A stretch of 64,000 nucleotides of DNA from Cryptomeria japonica (GCF_030272615.1 NC_081410.1:143627349-143691348), one strand, 5' to 3'; shown: positions 12,966 through 25,268, counted from the first letter of the stretch. Numbers and translations: made by a program. The notes: generated from the sequence alone by a model not told the origin.

Positions 12966-14165
12966 ATGAGGCCCACCCTGCCCAAACTAGGCCACAATTC
13001 TTGCTTGGTTAGTTCACTCCCAGAGATGGGAGATGCTTCATTAGCTCTAGCGGACCTCTCTAATTTTATCGAGAGAGCCAAAAACCCAATTCAGAATTCA
13101 ATGATGGAAAGAATAGTGAAGAGTGGTTTGGTTAAGGCTGCCACATTCTCCATTGTTGAACCATGCCCCAAGTTGGTACTAGAATGTATGAATAGGTATG
13201 ATGCAAAGCACAGATGCATCAGGAATGTCAATGGCAAAGTGCTATTAAAAATTGATAGAGAAACTCTAATGGCAACCATGGGTATACCTCATAAAGAGCC
13301 ATATGAGGACTGGATTATTGGCATGTCGTATTCATTCTTCTCCGAGAAGAAGAGCACTTATAAAAGTGTGATTGCAAGAAATTGGCTACTGAAGATTCAA
13401 AAAGGGGGGTCTAGATTGTCGAGGCCGCTTACCAGAGAACACTTCATAGCAGAGGTGCGGGACATTGTCATTCTTTTGAATAGGTTAAAAGGGAATGCCC
13501 ATTCCTTCTATTGGGAAGATTGGATGTACTTCTATATCCAAGTCATGTTGAATGGGAGCGCCTACCTGGATTGGGGGAAGGTAATTGCAGAAAGATTACA
13601 TGAAAGTCTGAATAGGTTTGCAGGAATGAATGGCTTCTTTATGTCATCTTATTTATTTTATATGATTGCATGTACCCGGGATCGGAATGGGCTGCATCAT
13701 GAACCTTGGATTGATGGGATAAAGGTGTATGAATATTATCCTCACCTACAGGAACAAAAATATGTAGATAATTTTATGAGGTGGAATGACATTTTCGCAG
13801 GGAGATTGGTTCATGAGTTGCAGGGAAACATAAATAAAAGATTGACAACGGAGGCCATGGAATTCATCGACATTTATGGTAGTTATTTTATCCAATTTCT
13901 CCAATTCACTTATATTCGAGTTGGCGGTTTCCTGGGTGAACCTTTTAGGTTGCCCCAGTTTGTGTTAGATAGTTATGTTATAATTGAGGTCTGTCGTCAA
14001 CTGGCATACATTGACAAAAAGAGTGGAGGGAAGTCCGGGGTGATATTTCCTATGGAACTTGGCCACTATAGTTGTGCATATGTTTTTGACGCATTGAACC
14101 TTGAACTTGAATTCAAAAATTTCAAGCTTCAACCGTATGTTGTCAGATACAAATTTGATAGCTGA
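12966..14165 (+). CDS. LTR-encoded 399-residue protein with PMD-like segment
   Basis: An uninterrupted ORF with an ATG start (MRPTLPKLGHNSC...) lies inside the LTR of element C. Residues about 70-110 contain 'LECMNRYD' then 'VNGKVLLKIDRETLMATMGIP'. This lines up position by position with the plant mobile domains of elements A ('LMALMERWDPDTCTFHLP' then 'GEMTVTLEDVYHILHLPI') and B. I therefore propose a distant PMD-like fold. There is no signal peptide or membrane segment. The ORF ends at a TGA (14163-14165), but the same frame stays coding-like beyond it, so the natural product was probably longer. The 3' LTR copy (22833-23767) has a 22-bp deletion and is cut off. The ORF is intact although gag-pol of the same element is full of stops. 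Confidence 0.6.
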   Translation: MRPTLPKLGHNSCLVSSLPEMGDASLALADLSNFIERAKNPIQNSMMERIVKSGLVKAATFSIVEPCPKLVLECMNRYDAKHRCIRNVNGKVLLKIDRETLMATMGIPHKEPYEDWIIGMSYSFFSEKKSTYKSVIARNWLLKIQKGGSRLSRPLTREHFIAEVRDIVILLNRLKGNAHSFYWEDWMYFYIQVMLNGSAYLDWGKVIAERLHESLNRFAGMNGFFMSSYLFYMIACTRDRNGLHHEPWIDGIKVYEYYPHLQEQKYVDNFMRWNDIFAGRLVHELQGNINKRLTTEAMEFIDIYGSYFIQFLQFTYIRVGGFLGEPFRLPQFVLDSYVIIEVCRQLAYIDKKSGGKSGVIFPMELGHYSCAYVFDALNLELEFKNFKLQPYVVRYKFDS

Positions 14166-16140
14166 GCATTTGCTAGAGAAAATTTAGAAGTGGACAATGA
14201 TTTTCGGCATGAACCTCAATTGGAGGATTATTGGGAAAATTGTGTTGATGAGTTCGAAGTCGGTAGAAGGTTGTGGTCAAGGTTCACAATTCAACAAATT
14301 GTCACAATGGGCCTATCTATGAATGTTTCTGGGGTGCAAGAAGAAGGAGATGAAGAAGTAGTTGACCTCGAGTTTGATGAGAAGATACAGGGACATCCTA
14401 TCTCGAAAATTGATTGGAGTAGAAAAGGGGACGATAGCATTCAGTCCAAAACCTTTAATGTAATCAAAAGAACAGAGAAATGGTTGAAGGATAATTGTTT
14501 CAAACAAAAGCCTATTCCTACACTTAAGGATAAGAAAGTTGGTCGAACTCATGCGGCTTCCCAAACATCTATTCCTTCTTCTAATGTTGCTGTTTATATT
14601 GCGGGTGAAAGGAAACAAAGGACAAAGAAGACTAAAAATACAGGTCTAGGAGAGTCTTACGTGGGTTCAGCTTCCACCCATGTTACCAGATCACATAGCA
14701 GGAAAAGTAATCAGAAAACCCCGACAAGTTCAATGGTAGTGGACAGATTCTAAGGAGGAAACTCAAGAAACAATGGATGCCCAAATGCAAGATCAACCTC
14801 TCCTAGATGTGGTAGATAGTGGAAAAGAAATCATTCAACCTGAAGATTCTGGGAATACTATGATCGTTGTCACCAGTAATCAACAATCACCATTGCCAAA
14901 GGAAACATCCACCACTCCCAAGTGGATGAGTGCCTCACTTACCAAAAAGAGGAATGTCATCCCTATTTCAATCCCAATGGAGGATATGGTTAGCAAATGC
15001 CTGGGGAGGACTTCAAAGTCCAAAAGACTCAAAACAGAAACCATGATTGATGTGGATGAGTAGACGGGACACTGGGTTGCGGAGGTAGTTAGACCTCCAA
15101 TAGATAAAGAGATTGAGAATGTTACCGAGAAATACTTTATCATTGAAAAGATAGATCTAGGGACAACTTCTCGGACCGCTGATGTTAAACACTTGGAATC
15201 TTCAACTAAAAGGATTCTCACAAGGACCTAGAAGGATGAGAAAGATAAAAGCGAGATGAAACAAATTATAATACAGATGGCCCAATATATTAATTCAATC
15301 CATAATCCAAATCCTCAGCCTCTCTCCCAAGTTTCTTTATCATTCAACCCAAAATCACCTTTGAATCAGAAGTTACTTGATCAGGTTCAAAGGAGTCCAA
15401 TGATCACAGATGTTTTTAGCAAATGATTCGAATCAATTGCACAAGGGACAAGTTATATATCTGATTTGGTCAAAGTGTTTGAGAATGTGGAATCTATTGG
15501 GAAAGAGCTAGAAAAATAGATGGTTGCCTGGGAGAAAGAGAAAAGTAAATGGCTGGCTGTGTTAAGGCAAATGAGAGATACATAGAGATATGGGGTAATG
15601 AACTTCCTCGCCGAGAAGATGGTGCATGGCCTAGATGACAACATACTCTTTGTTTGCAAAGAAAACATTGACTAGAGGAACTCAATCATTCAACAAGGAC
15701 ATGAAGAATTCCTCAAGCTTTTAAAAGAATTGAAGGAGTTGACTCACACTATGCAAAAATACATGAAATGCATAGATCTTCAGCTCTTAAGAGAAGATAA
15801 GCAAACACTTGAGGATTCATCACAAATGATTCAAGCCTTCAAAGATCGAATACAACAGGTTCAGGAAGCAAAGTCCTTAACAATTGAGGACTTCTGAAAG
15901 GTCGCAAGAGTTGAATCTATGTTGGTTGTCTGTTTCAATCATTTGGAGATGCACAAGAGTAAACTCCTGCAGGTAGGTAAAAAGAAAGAAGTATGGAAGC
16001 AACAGATTTTACACATAGGCCTCCCACATTACCAGATCATCTTAAGCTTCTCAAAAACTCACCTGAAATGGTGGAACATTCGAAGTACTCTCAGATCACA
16101 GGATAGACAGGCTGAAGCCACATCAACTGCTGGAGCTTGA
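14166..16140 (+). pseudogene. Decayed C-terminal extension of the LTR ORF, coiled-coil rich
   Basis: The frame of the 399-codon ORF continues after the TGA to a TAA at about 14751, and coding-like text then continues to about 16140. It has a Lys/Ser/Thr-rich basic stretch ('GERKQRTKKTKN') and then helical, heptad-like text ('VAWEKEKSKWLAVLRQM', 'EFLKLLKELKELTHTMQKY', 'MIQAFKDRIQQVQEAK'). Stops at about 15061, 15229, 15424, 15517, 15583, 15673 and 15895 interrupt it; several sit where C-to-T changes would turn CAG or CGA into stops. The full protein was perhaps about 1,000 residues: PMD-like domain, basic linker, coiled coil. Confidence 0.5.
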
Positions 16141-16974
16141 TCATGCTTTCTTAGCTCGTGGCTCATGCCGCGTTTTTAGTTTAGTTATCGCTTTCAGTTT
16201 TATGAAACTAGAATTCTTTAAACTTTGGGATAGGGTTAATTATTTAACTCTGGTTTTATGTGTAACAAACTATCATATCCTGAAGGCTATTTATATGGTT
16301 GGATAAGCCATTTAAAAGGTCCAAAAATTTTGATTGAAGAAAACAAAAACTGAGTTTTTCTTTGGATTTTCAATATAGACAATTCTGGTTTTTGAGTGAA
16401 AATAATATTGTGGTTCAATCTTCAAATCTGTGTGTTTGAAAGATTAGCAGTCTCTGTTGGGATATATGCTTATGTGCTGAATATATTTTCTTCATTACTA
16501 GATTTATCTTAGTTTGTGGATTCGTTGATTTTCTTTGTTTAAATATTACTTCATAGTTGTTTGAATGACTCTGATCCCCCTTGTCCTGTGAGACATGAGC
16601 GAGAATCGATCAACATTTTCATTACTATGAGTATTATGGATGGAATAAATTTTATGTTGAATGAATGCATACAAAGATAGAGTTTGTGAGCTTTATACTT
16701 TTAAATAGATATTTTGCAGCATTCGTTTGTGTTGACAAATGAATGTGGAAGCCTTTCTCGCTTTCTGGTTAAAAGTGTGTTTGTTTCTTAAGTAATCTAC
16801 ATAAACATTTCTTAAGCATCTTATGAGGAGTTGCGCTCTTATGCAGAGGGTAAACAAAAGCTTGGTAACCCAACCGTTGGTACATTTGCTTTTTCATAAT
16901 GGGTGTGCAGGAGTCTTTATTTTAAAAACACATAAAAATTGAAGAAAAGGCAAATCTGTTAACCAACAGATTTC

Positions 16975-16999
16975 TGGCGACTCTGCTGGGGAGTCGAAT
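16975..16999 (+). other. Primer-binding site of element C
   Basis: TGGCGACTCTGCTGGGGAGT begins six bases after the LTR end CCAACA. A TGG start fits the CCA end of a tRNA primer, and this sequence resembles the Arg-tRNA type sites reported for Ogre/Tat gypsy elements (from memory). Confidence 0.7.
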
Positions 17000-17273
17000 C
17001 ATAAGACTGGTTGCCTGGTTACAGGATATCAAGAATTGGATTGTCAATTTTTAAGAATCATTTTGGGTGCCATCAAAATTTTGCATTGTAGATAGATTGG
17101 AGCCAAGCAGATATACTAGGTCTCAAAGGCAGGAAGGGATAGTTGACTCTGTTTTTCAAGAATTGCAGAACCTAAATTTTTAGTCATCCTTTTCACCTAG
17201 GAGACGAGCAAGAAGTAGACCTCCTTCTTCGTCTCCTTCACTCCTTGTATCCTCAGTTTGTTAAGCCCTAACC

Positions 17274-17950
17274 TTGCATGGTGTTTCTTTACCCAACATA
17301 ATCAACCCAATCCCTCTCAATATCATTCTTCCAATGGCAACAAAAAATTCTTGGGGGGTGGCAATAGGTCCACTAAATTTGGGTTTAAATTTGAATGCTT
17401 TACCCAAAGGAGCGAGAGACCACTTGCCAAAATTTAGTGGTGAGGGGAAGATCACGGTTGATGAACACTTGAATGCATTCAATGTTTCTTGCGGTATAAT
17501 AGTTGTCCAGCATGAAGATGTTGCAGTGGGGCTATTTGTACAAACACTAATTGGAATTGTTGCGGATTGGTTTTATCACCTACCAAACAGTGTAATAACA
17601 AATTGGCAGGACTTGAAAACAAGGTGTGAAGCAAGGTTCAAAGTAGCAGAGGACGAGCACTCTCTTTTGGCTCAATTAGCCCAGTTAAAAAAGGAGATTT
17701 CAGAATCTATGAGAGATTTTGTAGCAAAATTTGATACGATTGTACATAAAATTCCCATCAATCAGAAACCCATGACAATCTGAAATGTTTTTTTATAAAT
17801 TCCATGCCTTCAGAGGTAGGTTTCTTGATCCGCAGACAAAGAGTTGCAATCTTGAGTGATGTTAAAACACTTGCCGTTGAGTTGGAGGATGACTTGATCA
17901 CTGCATGAAAGTGGAAGAGAGAAGTACAAGTACCTAATGCTCAACCCTCT
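17274..17950 (+). pseudogene. Gag of element C, decayed
   Basis: An open stretch to 17783 encodes a typical retrotransposon gag core: 'LPKFSGEGKITVDEHLNAF', then 'ADWFYHLPNSVITNWQDL' and 'FVAKFDTIVHKIP'. This is the capsid-type helical domain that packs element RNA into virus-like particles. After 17783 the match continues only through many stops. No zinc knuckle is recognisable. Confidence 0.7.
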
Positions 17951-18259
17951 ACTTCTTCAAATCTTGTAACCTAGATACTGATGAATGATGTAATAACTCT
18001 TAAAAGACAGCTACCCAAAACTAGTACATCTTATTCATCACCTTATCAAGACATATCTAGGAGGAACACAAATTAGTCTTTGGGGATTGGAAACAAATCT
18101 TTACAATTACCCCCAACCCAGCAAAGATTGGCGATTGAAGCCCCACCACCAAAGGGAAGTATGTGTGTTTTTCATCTTACGAATGATGATGATGGCAATT
18201 CTTGTCATGAAATGGTGTGTTATGCGTAGCTGATTAGTTCTAAATAGATTTCAAATGAA

Positions 18260-19240
18260 TTGAGTGAAGAAAAATCTTTTAGGCAACCCGGCGACTTTGA
18301 AATCCACTTCCTAGAGTACGAGTCAGATTCAGAAAGAGGAGGTGATATTTTGGTTACTTTAGAGGATCCTTCATGTGTTGTGCTGACAAGGAATCAACAA
18401 AATGTAAAACCTCAGGGCATTTCTTCATCCTTTGGTGTGAATTCTAAAGGTAAGGATATTGTTTCCAGATTTCATAACAGTGATCATAAGCCTCAAGAAT
18501 CTCAGTTGATAAAATCTATAGAGATAGAGGGTTCATTTGATATTGTACAGTTTTGTAAATCCTCCCGGATTCAAATTACACCAGTTGAGTACCTTAAATC
18601 AAATCCCAAAGAATTGGATAGAGTAGTTAAGTTTGTAAAAGGAAATGATGTATTACAAGCTAATGGGGTACACCAGTTAGTAAATGCTACATTGTCTTCC
18701 CAAAGTGATGTGTCAGACCATCATGTTACTCATGATGTGATTCCTGAAATAACAACCCTTCAAACTGATGATACTTTATCTGTCCTTGAGTCAAAACCCA
18801 AGCCTTTTTATATATCTCTGTTCATAAATGGTCATAAATTAAACAATTGTATTATAAACTCAGGTGCATCAAATAATATCACACCATCTGCAGTAGCCAA
18901 GGCGTTGGGGTTATCCTTAACAAAAACCTTTGGCAAATGTTATTCAATGGACTCCAAGCAAATACCCCTATTAGGATAGATCAAAGATGCTCAATTAGTC
19001 CTTTCTTCTCACCCGAATAAAAGAATCAAGCTAACTATTTTAATAGTTGATATCCCTGCAAGCTATGGCATGTTACTAAGTCGTACATTCTGTAGAGACT
19101 TAGGGGGTGAGATAAAGATGGATTGGTCTCAAGCCACTATTCCCATAGGAAAACATCGAGTCATTTTGCGGCTTGAACCTAAATCTATGTTCATTGTTTT
19201 TCCCTCTAACGAACCAAATGCTCAAATTTTATATCATGAA
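18260..19240 (+). pseudogene. Protease region of element C, active-site Asp changed
   Basis: The retropepsin motif appears as 'IINSGASNNITPSAVAKAL'. The family normally has D(S/T)GA, but here the codon at 18857-18859 is AAC, giving Asn; a G-to-A change from GAC would explain it. A TAG at about 18977 breaks the frame, and the domain tail 'YGMLLSRTFCRDLGGEIKMD' continues from 19061. The processing enzyme would be inactive. Confidence 0.65.
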
Positions 19241-19249
19241 TGTCAATTC

Positions 19250-19918
19250 GAAAATTACATGATTTTATCTAATAATGAAGCTGCAGAAAATGTGTCACAA
19301 TCAGAGGCAGAAGAAAATTTATGGCTGATGGAGTTTGATGGGAGTTGTGTGGCATCAGGTTCTGGTACAGGGGTAGTTCTTATTCCTCCCTCTGGTGTTC
19401 ACATTCCTTTTTCTTTTAAATTGGAATTCAAAAACACAAACAATGCTGCTGAGTATGAAGCTTTATTGTTAGGATTAGCCGAAGCAAAAAAAATGGGAGT
19501 AAAGCTTCTCCAAGTCAAGGGAGATGCGGAGTTGATTGTGAAACAGGTCAGAGGATTGTTCAATGTGAAAAATGAGAGATTGAAGCATTACCAAAATAGA
19601 GTCTGGGATGAAATTGAAGATTTTGATGTATTTTCTATTGAAGCCATTCCCAGAGAACAAAAATCCAAAGTAGATTCTTTGGCAGTATCGACTTCTTTAT
19701 TAATTCCTCATCTTGAGTTCACCAATGATACCTACCAAGTGGAGTTGATATATCGACCTAGTGTACCTGATAATTCTAAGTTTTGGCAGGTCTTTGAAAA
19801 TGATAAACAAATTAACAATTTCATGCAATGTATAGAAACATTCGCTACTACATTCTTTGAAGGGTCAAATGCGGAATGTAAAAGAGTTTTCACCAGAGCG
19901 GGCCAAAGAGCTGAGTGA
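19250..19918 (+). pseudogene. Archaeal-type RNase H (aRH) domain placed before the RT region
   Basis: 'LWLMEFDGSCVASGSGTGVV' followed by 'NNAAEYEALLLGLAEA', 'VKGDAELIVKQV' and 'IPREQKSKVDSLA' shows the D..E..D..D pattern of the additional RNase H of Tat-lineage gypsy elements; elements A and B carry close relatives between RT-RH and integrase. Here it comes directly after the protease and before the conserved segment that normally precedes RT. Either the gene order differs in this family or a rearrangement has occurred. The frame ends at 19918. Confidence 0.65.
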
Positions 19919-19984
19919 TGGGGTTATGTAGTTAAAAGGGAATAAGATTCCTAAAGGGTTTGTATATTTAGAACGTCTCTTTGA

Positions 19985-20510
19985 TCGCCATGATGCTTAT
20001 AAGAAAAGAAAAGATGAATAGATTCCTGCAATCCAAGATGTTGGAGGTTATGAAAGAATTAACATTCACACTGAGGAAGATCCCAAATATATAAATCTAG
20101 GAAAATGTTGCACACCTGCAGAGAAAGAAAGGTTCATTTCTATCCTGTTGGAATACAAAGATTTTTTGCTTGGTGTTATGATGACTTGAAGAACTTTAGG
20201 GGAGGAAGATTTTTTGCTTGGTGTTATGATGATCATGAAAGTTGTAAAACAATTTAGGTACTATATCTTTCATTCTCACGCAGTTGTTTATGTGCCTCAT
20301 TCTGCAGTTAAGAGAATTCTAACACAACAAGGTATAAGAATGAATAATAGAGCCTCATGGGTGTCTAAAATACAAGAGTTTAATTTGGACATTAAACCAA
20401 TAGAATTAGTGAGGGGACAAGGCCTGTGTAAGTTGACTGCAGAAAGTAAGAATGAAACGACTGAGGAGCTGCCCTTAGTCCTATTTGTTGGGCTTCAAGA
20501 TTCCTAGTTT
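19985..20510 (+). pseudogene. RT region of element C with the catalytic domain deleted
   Basis: The pre-RT segment ('CTPAEKERFISILLEYKDF', about 20100-20165) is followed almost at once by the end of the RT-linked RNase H ('VKQFRYYIFHSHAVVYVPHS', 'WVSKIQEFNLDIKP', 20230-20400). The fingers and palm, including any YxDD box, are absent. A 25-bp direct repeat (tttttgcttggtgttatgat, starting at about 20162 and 20211) marks the join. This copy cannot encode reverse transcriptase. Confidence 0.65.
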
Positions 20511-20559
20511 GCAGATGTTGCATATTACTTAACCTATGGGGACTGTCTAGCACATCTCT

Positions 20560-21760
20560 CTCCAAGAGAAAAATGGAACTTGAGACTAAAGGTTGCTAAA
20601 TATGTTATTTTTGATGATGTGTTGTACAAAAAGGGGTTAGATGGAACTTTCCCGCGCTGTGTGGATAAGTCACTTCAAGAGTCATTGTTAAAGAACTTTC
20701 ATGATGAAGCCTGTGGTGGTCATTTTTCATCAACATGAACTGCATACAAAATCTTGAGAAATTGCTATTATTGTCCAGGTATGTTCAAGGATTCATACAC
20801 TTGGGTAGCCAAGTGTGAAAAGTGTAAATTATTCATAGGAAAGCCACAACTTGCAGCATTACCTCTTCGACCAGTAGTTGTGAATGAACCATTCAAACAA
20901 CAAGGTTTAGATTTTATAGGTCCCTTGTCACTTACCTCAAGTGCAGGGCATACACACATATTGGTAGCCACAGATTACTTCACCAAATGGGTTGAAGCCA
21001 TTCAAGTGCGAAAGATGACTTTTGAGATTGTTTGTAGTTTTCTTAAAGAAAATATTCTGGTTCGATTTGGAGTTCCCCAAAAAATTGTGGTTGATAATGC
21101 AACTAACTTCTCTTCTGCTGATATTTCATTGTTTTGTTATGATCATGGGATATCCCTCGCTTACTCTTCAGATTATTACCCTCAGGGTAACGGCTAGGTG
21201 GAGTTGAGTAATAAAAATCTAATAAATATTATGAAGAAATTGGTGAGTGAAAATTTCAAAGACTAGCACAAAAGATTGTATGAAGCTCTTTGGGCAGATC
21301 CTACATCTTTGAAAAGAGCCATAGGGATGTCACCTTTTCAACTGGTATACGACGTGGGGGCTCAGGTGTCACTTCCCTTAAAACTTGTAGCTTCAAAGTT
21401 ACAAACTGTCATTGAGGATATGCATTTTCAAAATTCCTTGGAGAAAAGGATTATGCATTTGATGAGGATTGATGAAGAAAGAGACAAGCTAGTTGATCGG
21501 ATCATAGAATATCAAATGAGGGTCAAAAAAAAATTTGGCAGGTGAGCCAGGGCACAGAAATTCATGCTAGGTGATCAGGTTTTGCTTTGGGACAAAAGAA
21601 GGGAACCAAAAGGAGCACATGCGAAGTTTGAATCATTATGGAAAGGACTATTTGCAATTTAGGAAGTAAAAGGCCCTAACTCTTTCAAATTAGCATATCA
21701 AGATGGTACTGTTCTTCTCTTGACCTATAATGGGCAGGATCTAAAGCTATATCAATTATA
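20560..21760 (+). pseudogene. Integrase of element C, decayed
   Basis: Zinc-finger half (H..H at 'HDEACGGHF', C..C at 'CEKCK'), catalytic core ('GLDFIGPLSLTSS' first Asp, 'VVDNATNFSS' second Asp, 'VELSNKNL' Glu) and a C-terminal part ('FMLGDQVLLWDKRREP') are in order. In-frame stops lie at about 20737, 21196, 21265, 21543 and 21660. At the last four the change looks like CAG, CGA or TGG altered by a C-to-T or G-to-A step. Confidence 0.75.
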
Positions 21761-21931
21761 AGTGGGAGTCCCCCGTGAGTCTTGTACATAAGTTTTGGTT
21801 TGTTTAGTTTGTTGTTCCAGTTCCATTTTTGTGTTTGTTTTGGTCCTTTCCGATAAAGTTTGTTTGCGAAACCAGAGATCCTGAAGTTCATGTTTTGGTC
21901 CCTTACCGTCCTAGTCCCCAGTCAGAGCCAA

Positions 21932-23767
21932 TGTTAGTCCTCCCTAGTTTTCATTAAAATTTCAATCGCAAAGGTCACCTTTTGGTTTCTCTTTTCCTTT
22001 CGGTCATATATTTTCTGTCTTTGAACTCGAGTCCTTGAACCTTTGTAAAAGTTCAAGGTTAAAAGTTAAAAACGCGCTCAAAAGGGCTTCTCTTCGTGAC
22101 TTTGTTCTATGATAAGGCGGGTGCTTTGTTGTAATTTGTATTGAACTTGAACTGTTGAACCCTTTTTGGTTCAAGGTTCAAGGTTCAAGGTTGGTCATGT
22201 GTCAGTTTCATCTTCACTCATTAATTGTTATTTGTCTTGTCTCAAAGTTGGTATTCTATGTTGTTCTGTGTTATTTCTCTTGTTTGAACTTGAACCTTTG
22301 AAGCCTTTTTGGTTCTTGGTTCAAGGTTCAAAGTCTCAATTCTTAAAGACCAAAAATTTCTATGCAGAATTGATACATGCATCATTAAGTAAGGTGGCGA
22401 CGGGAAAAGAGAATATTCTGAGGATTTCAAAAAGGTTAGTTTCTAAAAATTATGACAAGTAATTATGATAAGGCGTGAGCCATGTGATGAAGTGATCCGA
22501 ACATTAAATGCATGCTGGCTATATGTCAAATCAGGTGATAGATCACACAAACTTCCTTAATTTGTACCACTTGCTAAGTTTTAAGTGTGATTTTGTCTAT
22601 AATTATTGCGGAAGCTAGCAATTGTTTCTAGAATTTTCTTCAGTTGTAATGCAAGTAGGAGAAATTGAAGGTATTTTGTCTACGTGTAGAAGATTTTCAA
22701 GAATTCGCTATTGAAACCAGGTTAGTTTCAGTCATTCTCTCTTCTGCTATATTCTCTTATTCTAGAAATTACTTGTTGTTCATTCTCCTTTGCTGTGTAT
22801 AAGTTCATTGTATCCCTGTAAATTTCTTGTAAATGAGAGGTGCCATAATGAGGCCCACCCTGCCCAAACTAGGTCGCAATTCTTGCCTAGTTAGTTCACT
22901 CGCAGAGATGGGAGATACTTCATTAGCTCTAGCGGACCTCTCTGATTTTCTCGAGAGAGCCAAAAACTTAGTTCATAATTCAATGATGGAAAGAATAGTG
23001 AAGAGTGGTTTGGTTGAGGCCACCGCATTCCCCATTGCTGCACCATGCCCGAAGTTGGTACTAGAATGTATGAATAGGTATGATGCAGAGCACATATGCA
23101 TCCGGAATGTCAATGGCGAAGTGCTGTTAAAAATTGATAGAGTATACCTCATAAAGAGCCATATGAGGACTGGACTATTGGAACATCATATTCATTCTTC
23201 TCTAAGAAGAAGAGCACTTATAAAAGTGTGATTACAAGAAATTGGCTATTGAAGATTCAAAAAGGGGGGTCTAGATTGCCGAAGCCGCTTACCAGAGAAC
23301 ACTTCATAGCAAAGGTGCGGGACATTGTCATTCTTTCGAATAGGTTAAAAGAGAATGCCCATGCCTTCTATTGGGAAGACTGGATGTACTTCTATATCCA
23401 AGTCATGTTGAATGGGAGCGCCTAACTGGATTGGGGGCAGGTAATTGCAAAAAGATTGCATGAAAGTCTGAATAGGTTTGTAGTAATGAGTGGCTTCTTT
23501 ATGTCATCTTATATATTTTATATGCTTGCATGTACCTGTGATTGGAATGGGCTTGATCATGAACCCTAGATTGATGGGATAAAGGTGTATGAATATTATC
23601 CTCACTCGCAGGAACAAAAATATGCAGAGAATTTTATGAGGTGGAATGACATTTTTGCAGGGAGATTGGTTCACGAGTTGCAAGGAAACATAAATAAAAG
23701 ATTGACAACGGAGGCCATTTAATTCATCAACATTTATGGTAGTTATTTTATCCAATTTCCCCAGTTC
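21932..23767 (+). mobile_element. 3' LTR of element C, truncated
   Basis: Matches 12064-13907 through the hairpin cluster and the first two thirds of the LTR ORF, then stops abruptly at about 23767 ('ccccagttcaca') where unrelated sequence begins. Within it a 22-bp deletion near 23137, a stop at 23423-23425 and others break the ORF copy. As the right part is missing, no TSD can be tested for element C. Confidence 0.75.
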
Positions 23768-24713
23768 ACATCCTCTCATGAATCACAAGCTCAAAATATT
23801 ATCATGTGAGAATACAAAAATGAGGAGAAAGGTGACAAACTCATTATTTATTTGATGCACATCAAACATATCTAAATATTGAGAAAGTATGTAGATGTAA
23901 TAGCCACAACAACCATCTTTAACAAACAATGTAATAATATACGCTAATATTCTATAAAAAATTATCCAATAGGGTTTGCATAAATAACTTCATCATCACA
24001 TACTTCACCACCTTCATTGTCATCTATTAAGTTGCTAAATTCTTGAAGATCCAACTTAAATGGTGATTTATTAACCCTTCAATAGAAATTTGTTAGCTCC
24101 TTTTTCATTTCCCTAGGAATAAGTCTTGGAAAATTTAGAATTCCATTAAAATTTAATGACCTAGATGTCCCAGTACACCCATAAGTGCTCTTACACATTA
24201 TAAACCAAGTGCATTTCCTACATAAATAACTTATCTAAACAAAGATATACACACCAAAAAGTAGATTCAATGATTCCTTTATGTGAAATTTTTTTTGAAA
24301 ATTAGGAAAAAAATATCTAAATAAAAATAAAATTATGTTTGTCAAATACTATAAAACTCTTCAAAATGTAACAATACAAGATAATTCAAAACTAGCACTA
24401 GTTTCTAGTAAAATTACTATTTGTTGGCTCTCAAAATTGGAGATCCATTTTCGTAGGGTAAACACTCAAGACTAATGCAAGGAGAAAATGATAACAAAGG
24501 AAAAAGGGAAATACTCATTTTTAGAAAGGAAAGATCTATAGGCTAGTTGATAGGAAAAGGCACCTCTTCTTCTGAAAGCTCCACTAGACCTAAGAAAGTT
24601 ATTCCTTCAAGTCTCAATGAGATCATTAAAGAAAAATAAAGAAGTATACAGTTTCACCATTAACTATTATTTCCTAAAAGAAATAGTAGTGACATGACCA
24701 TCCAAAGCCAACA
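23768..24713. other. AT-rich sequence, no gene seen
   Basis: Unrelated to the truncated LTR on its left. I see no coding frame, border or repeat here that I can support. Confidence 0.5.
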
Positions 24714-24718
24714 TTGCA

Positions 24719-25263
24719 TGTTAGGAATTGCATGCAGAAAATATCAATTATATGCAAATAAATATTAACACAGGAAATAAAAACATAGAAATAATAACAA
24801 CGAAGAGACAATATTTAACATGGTTCACCCAATCTTGGGCTACATCCACCAAACAGAGAGTCGAATATTATTATCCAATAGATCAAAATCAATTACAATC
24901 AACAATGCCTTGCAACTCAATGCCGCTGCAAAATGTTATAAAATTCTCTACGGAATACCCCTAACCCTTAGCCTTTTTATCAAGACTTTTGTTGGTTACA
25001 AAATTAGGGTTACAACATTTCAGCGAATAGAAGAACAACACTAGGGATGACTTTATAAAATAATAAGGCTTTTCGGCCTCGTGGGGTGCTACCCCTCGAC
25101 CCTGCCATGTATCGCGACAAGGAGCACGCAAGTGGCGCTGCCCCTTGACCCCACCTTGGGGGCGCTGCCCCCAAACCCCCGCGAAAAAATATGGGGGAAA
25201 ACCGTGCCGATAGAAGTAGGGAAGATTTAACCTTTGAGTCTGATTAGGCTCCATATAATAACA
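24719..25263. mobile_element. Solo LTR, 545 bp
   Basis: Ends are TGTTAGG... and ...TAATAACA, giving 5-bp inverted ends TGTTA/TAACA. The same 5 bp, ttgca, flank it on both sides (24714-24718 and 25264-25268). No internal region or second LTR is present, so this is what unequal recombination between two LTRs leaves. It contains 'aacatggttcacccaatctt', a motif I associate with Copia-type LTRs, from memory. Confidence 0.75.
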
Positions 25264-25268
25264 TTGCA

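Larger units (their letters stand above)
12064..16968 (+). mobile_element. 5' LTR of gypsy element C, about 4.9 kb, with internal ORF
   Basis: The sequence from about 12065 (gttagtcc...) is repeated at 21932 (tgttagtcc...) downstream of the integrase, and its right end ...CCAACA at 16968 lies six bases before a primer-binding site. These are the hallmarks of an LTR with TGTTAG/CCAACA ends; the first T is not preserved in this copy, which abuts the (AT)n array. The LTR is unusually long and contains a hairpin cluster (12160-12480), a 399-codon ORF and its decayed extension. An alternative is that the true LTR begins further upstream and was lost into the microsatellite. Confidence 0.75.
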
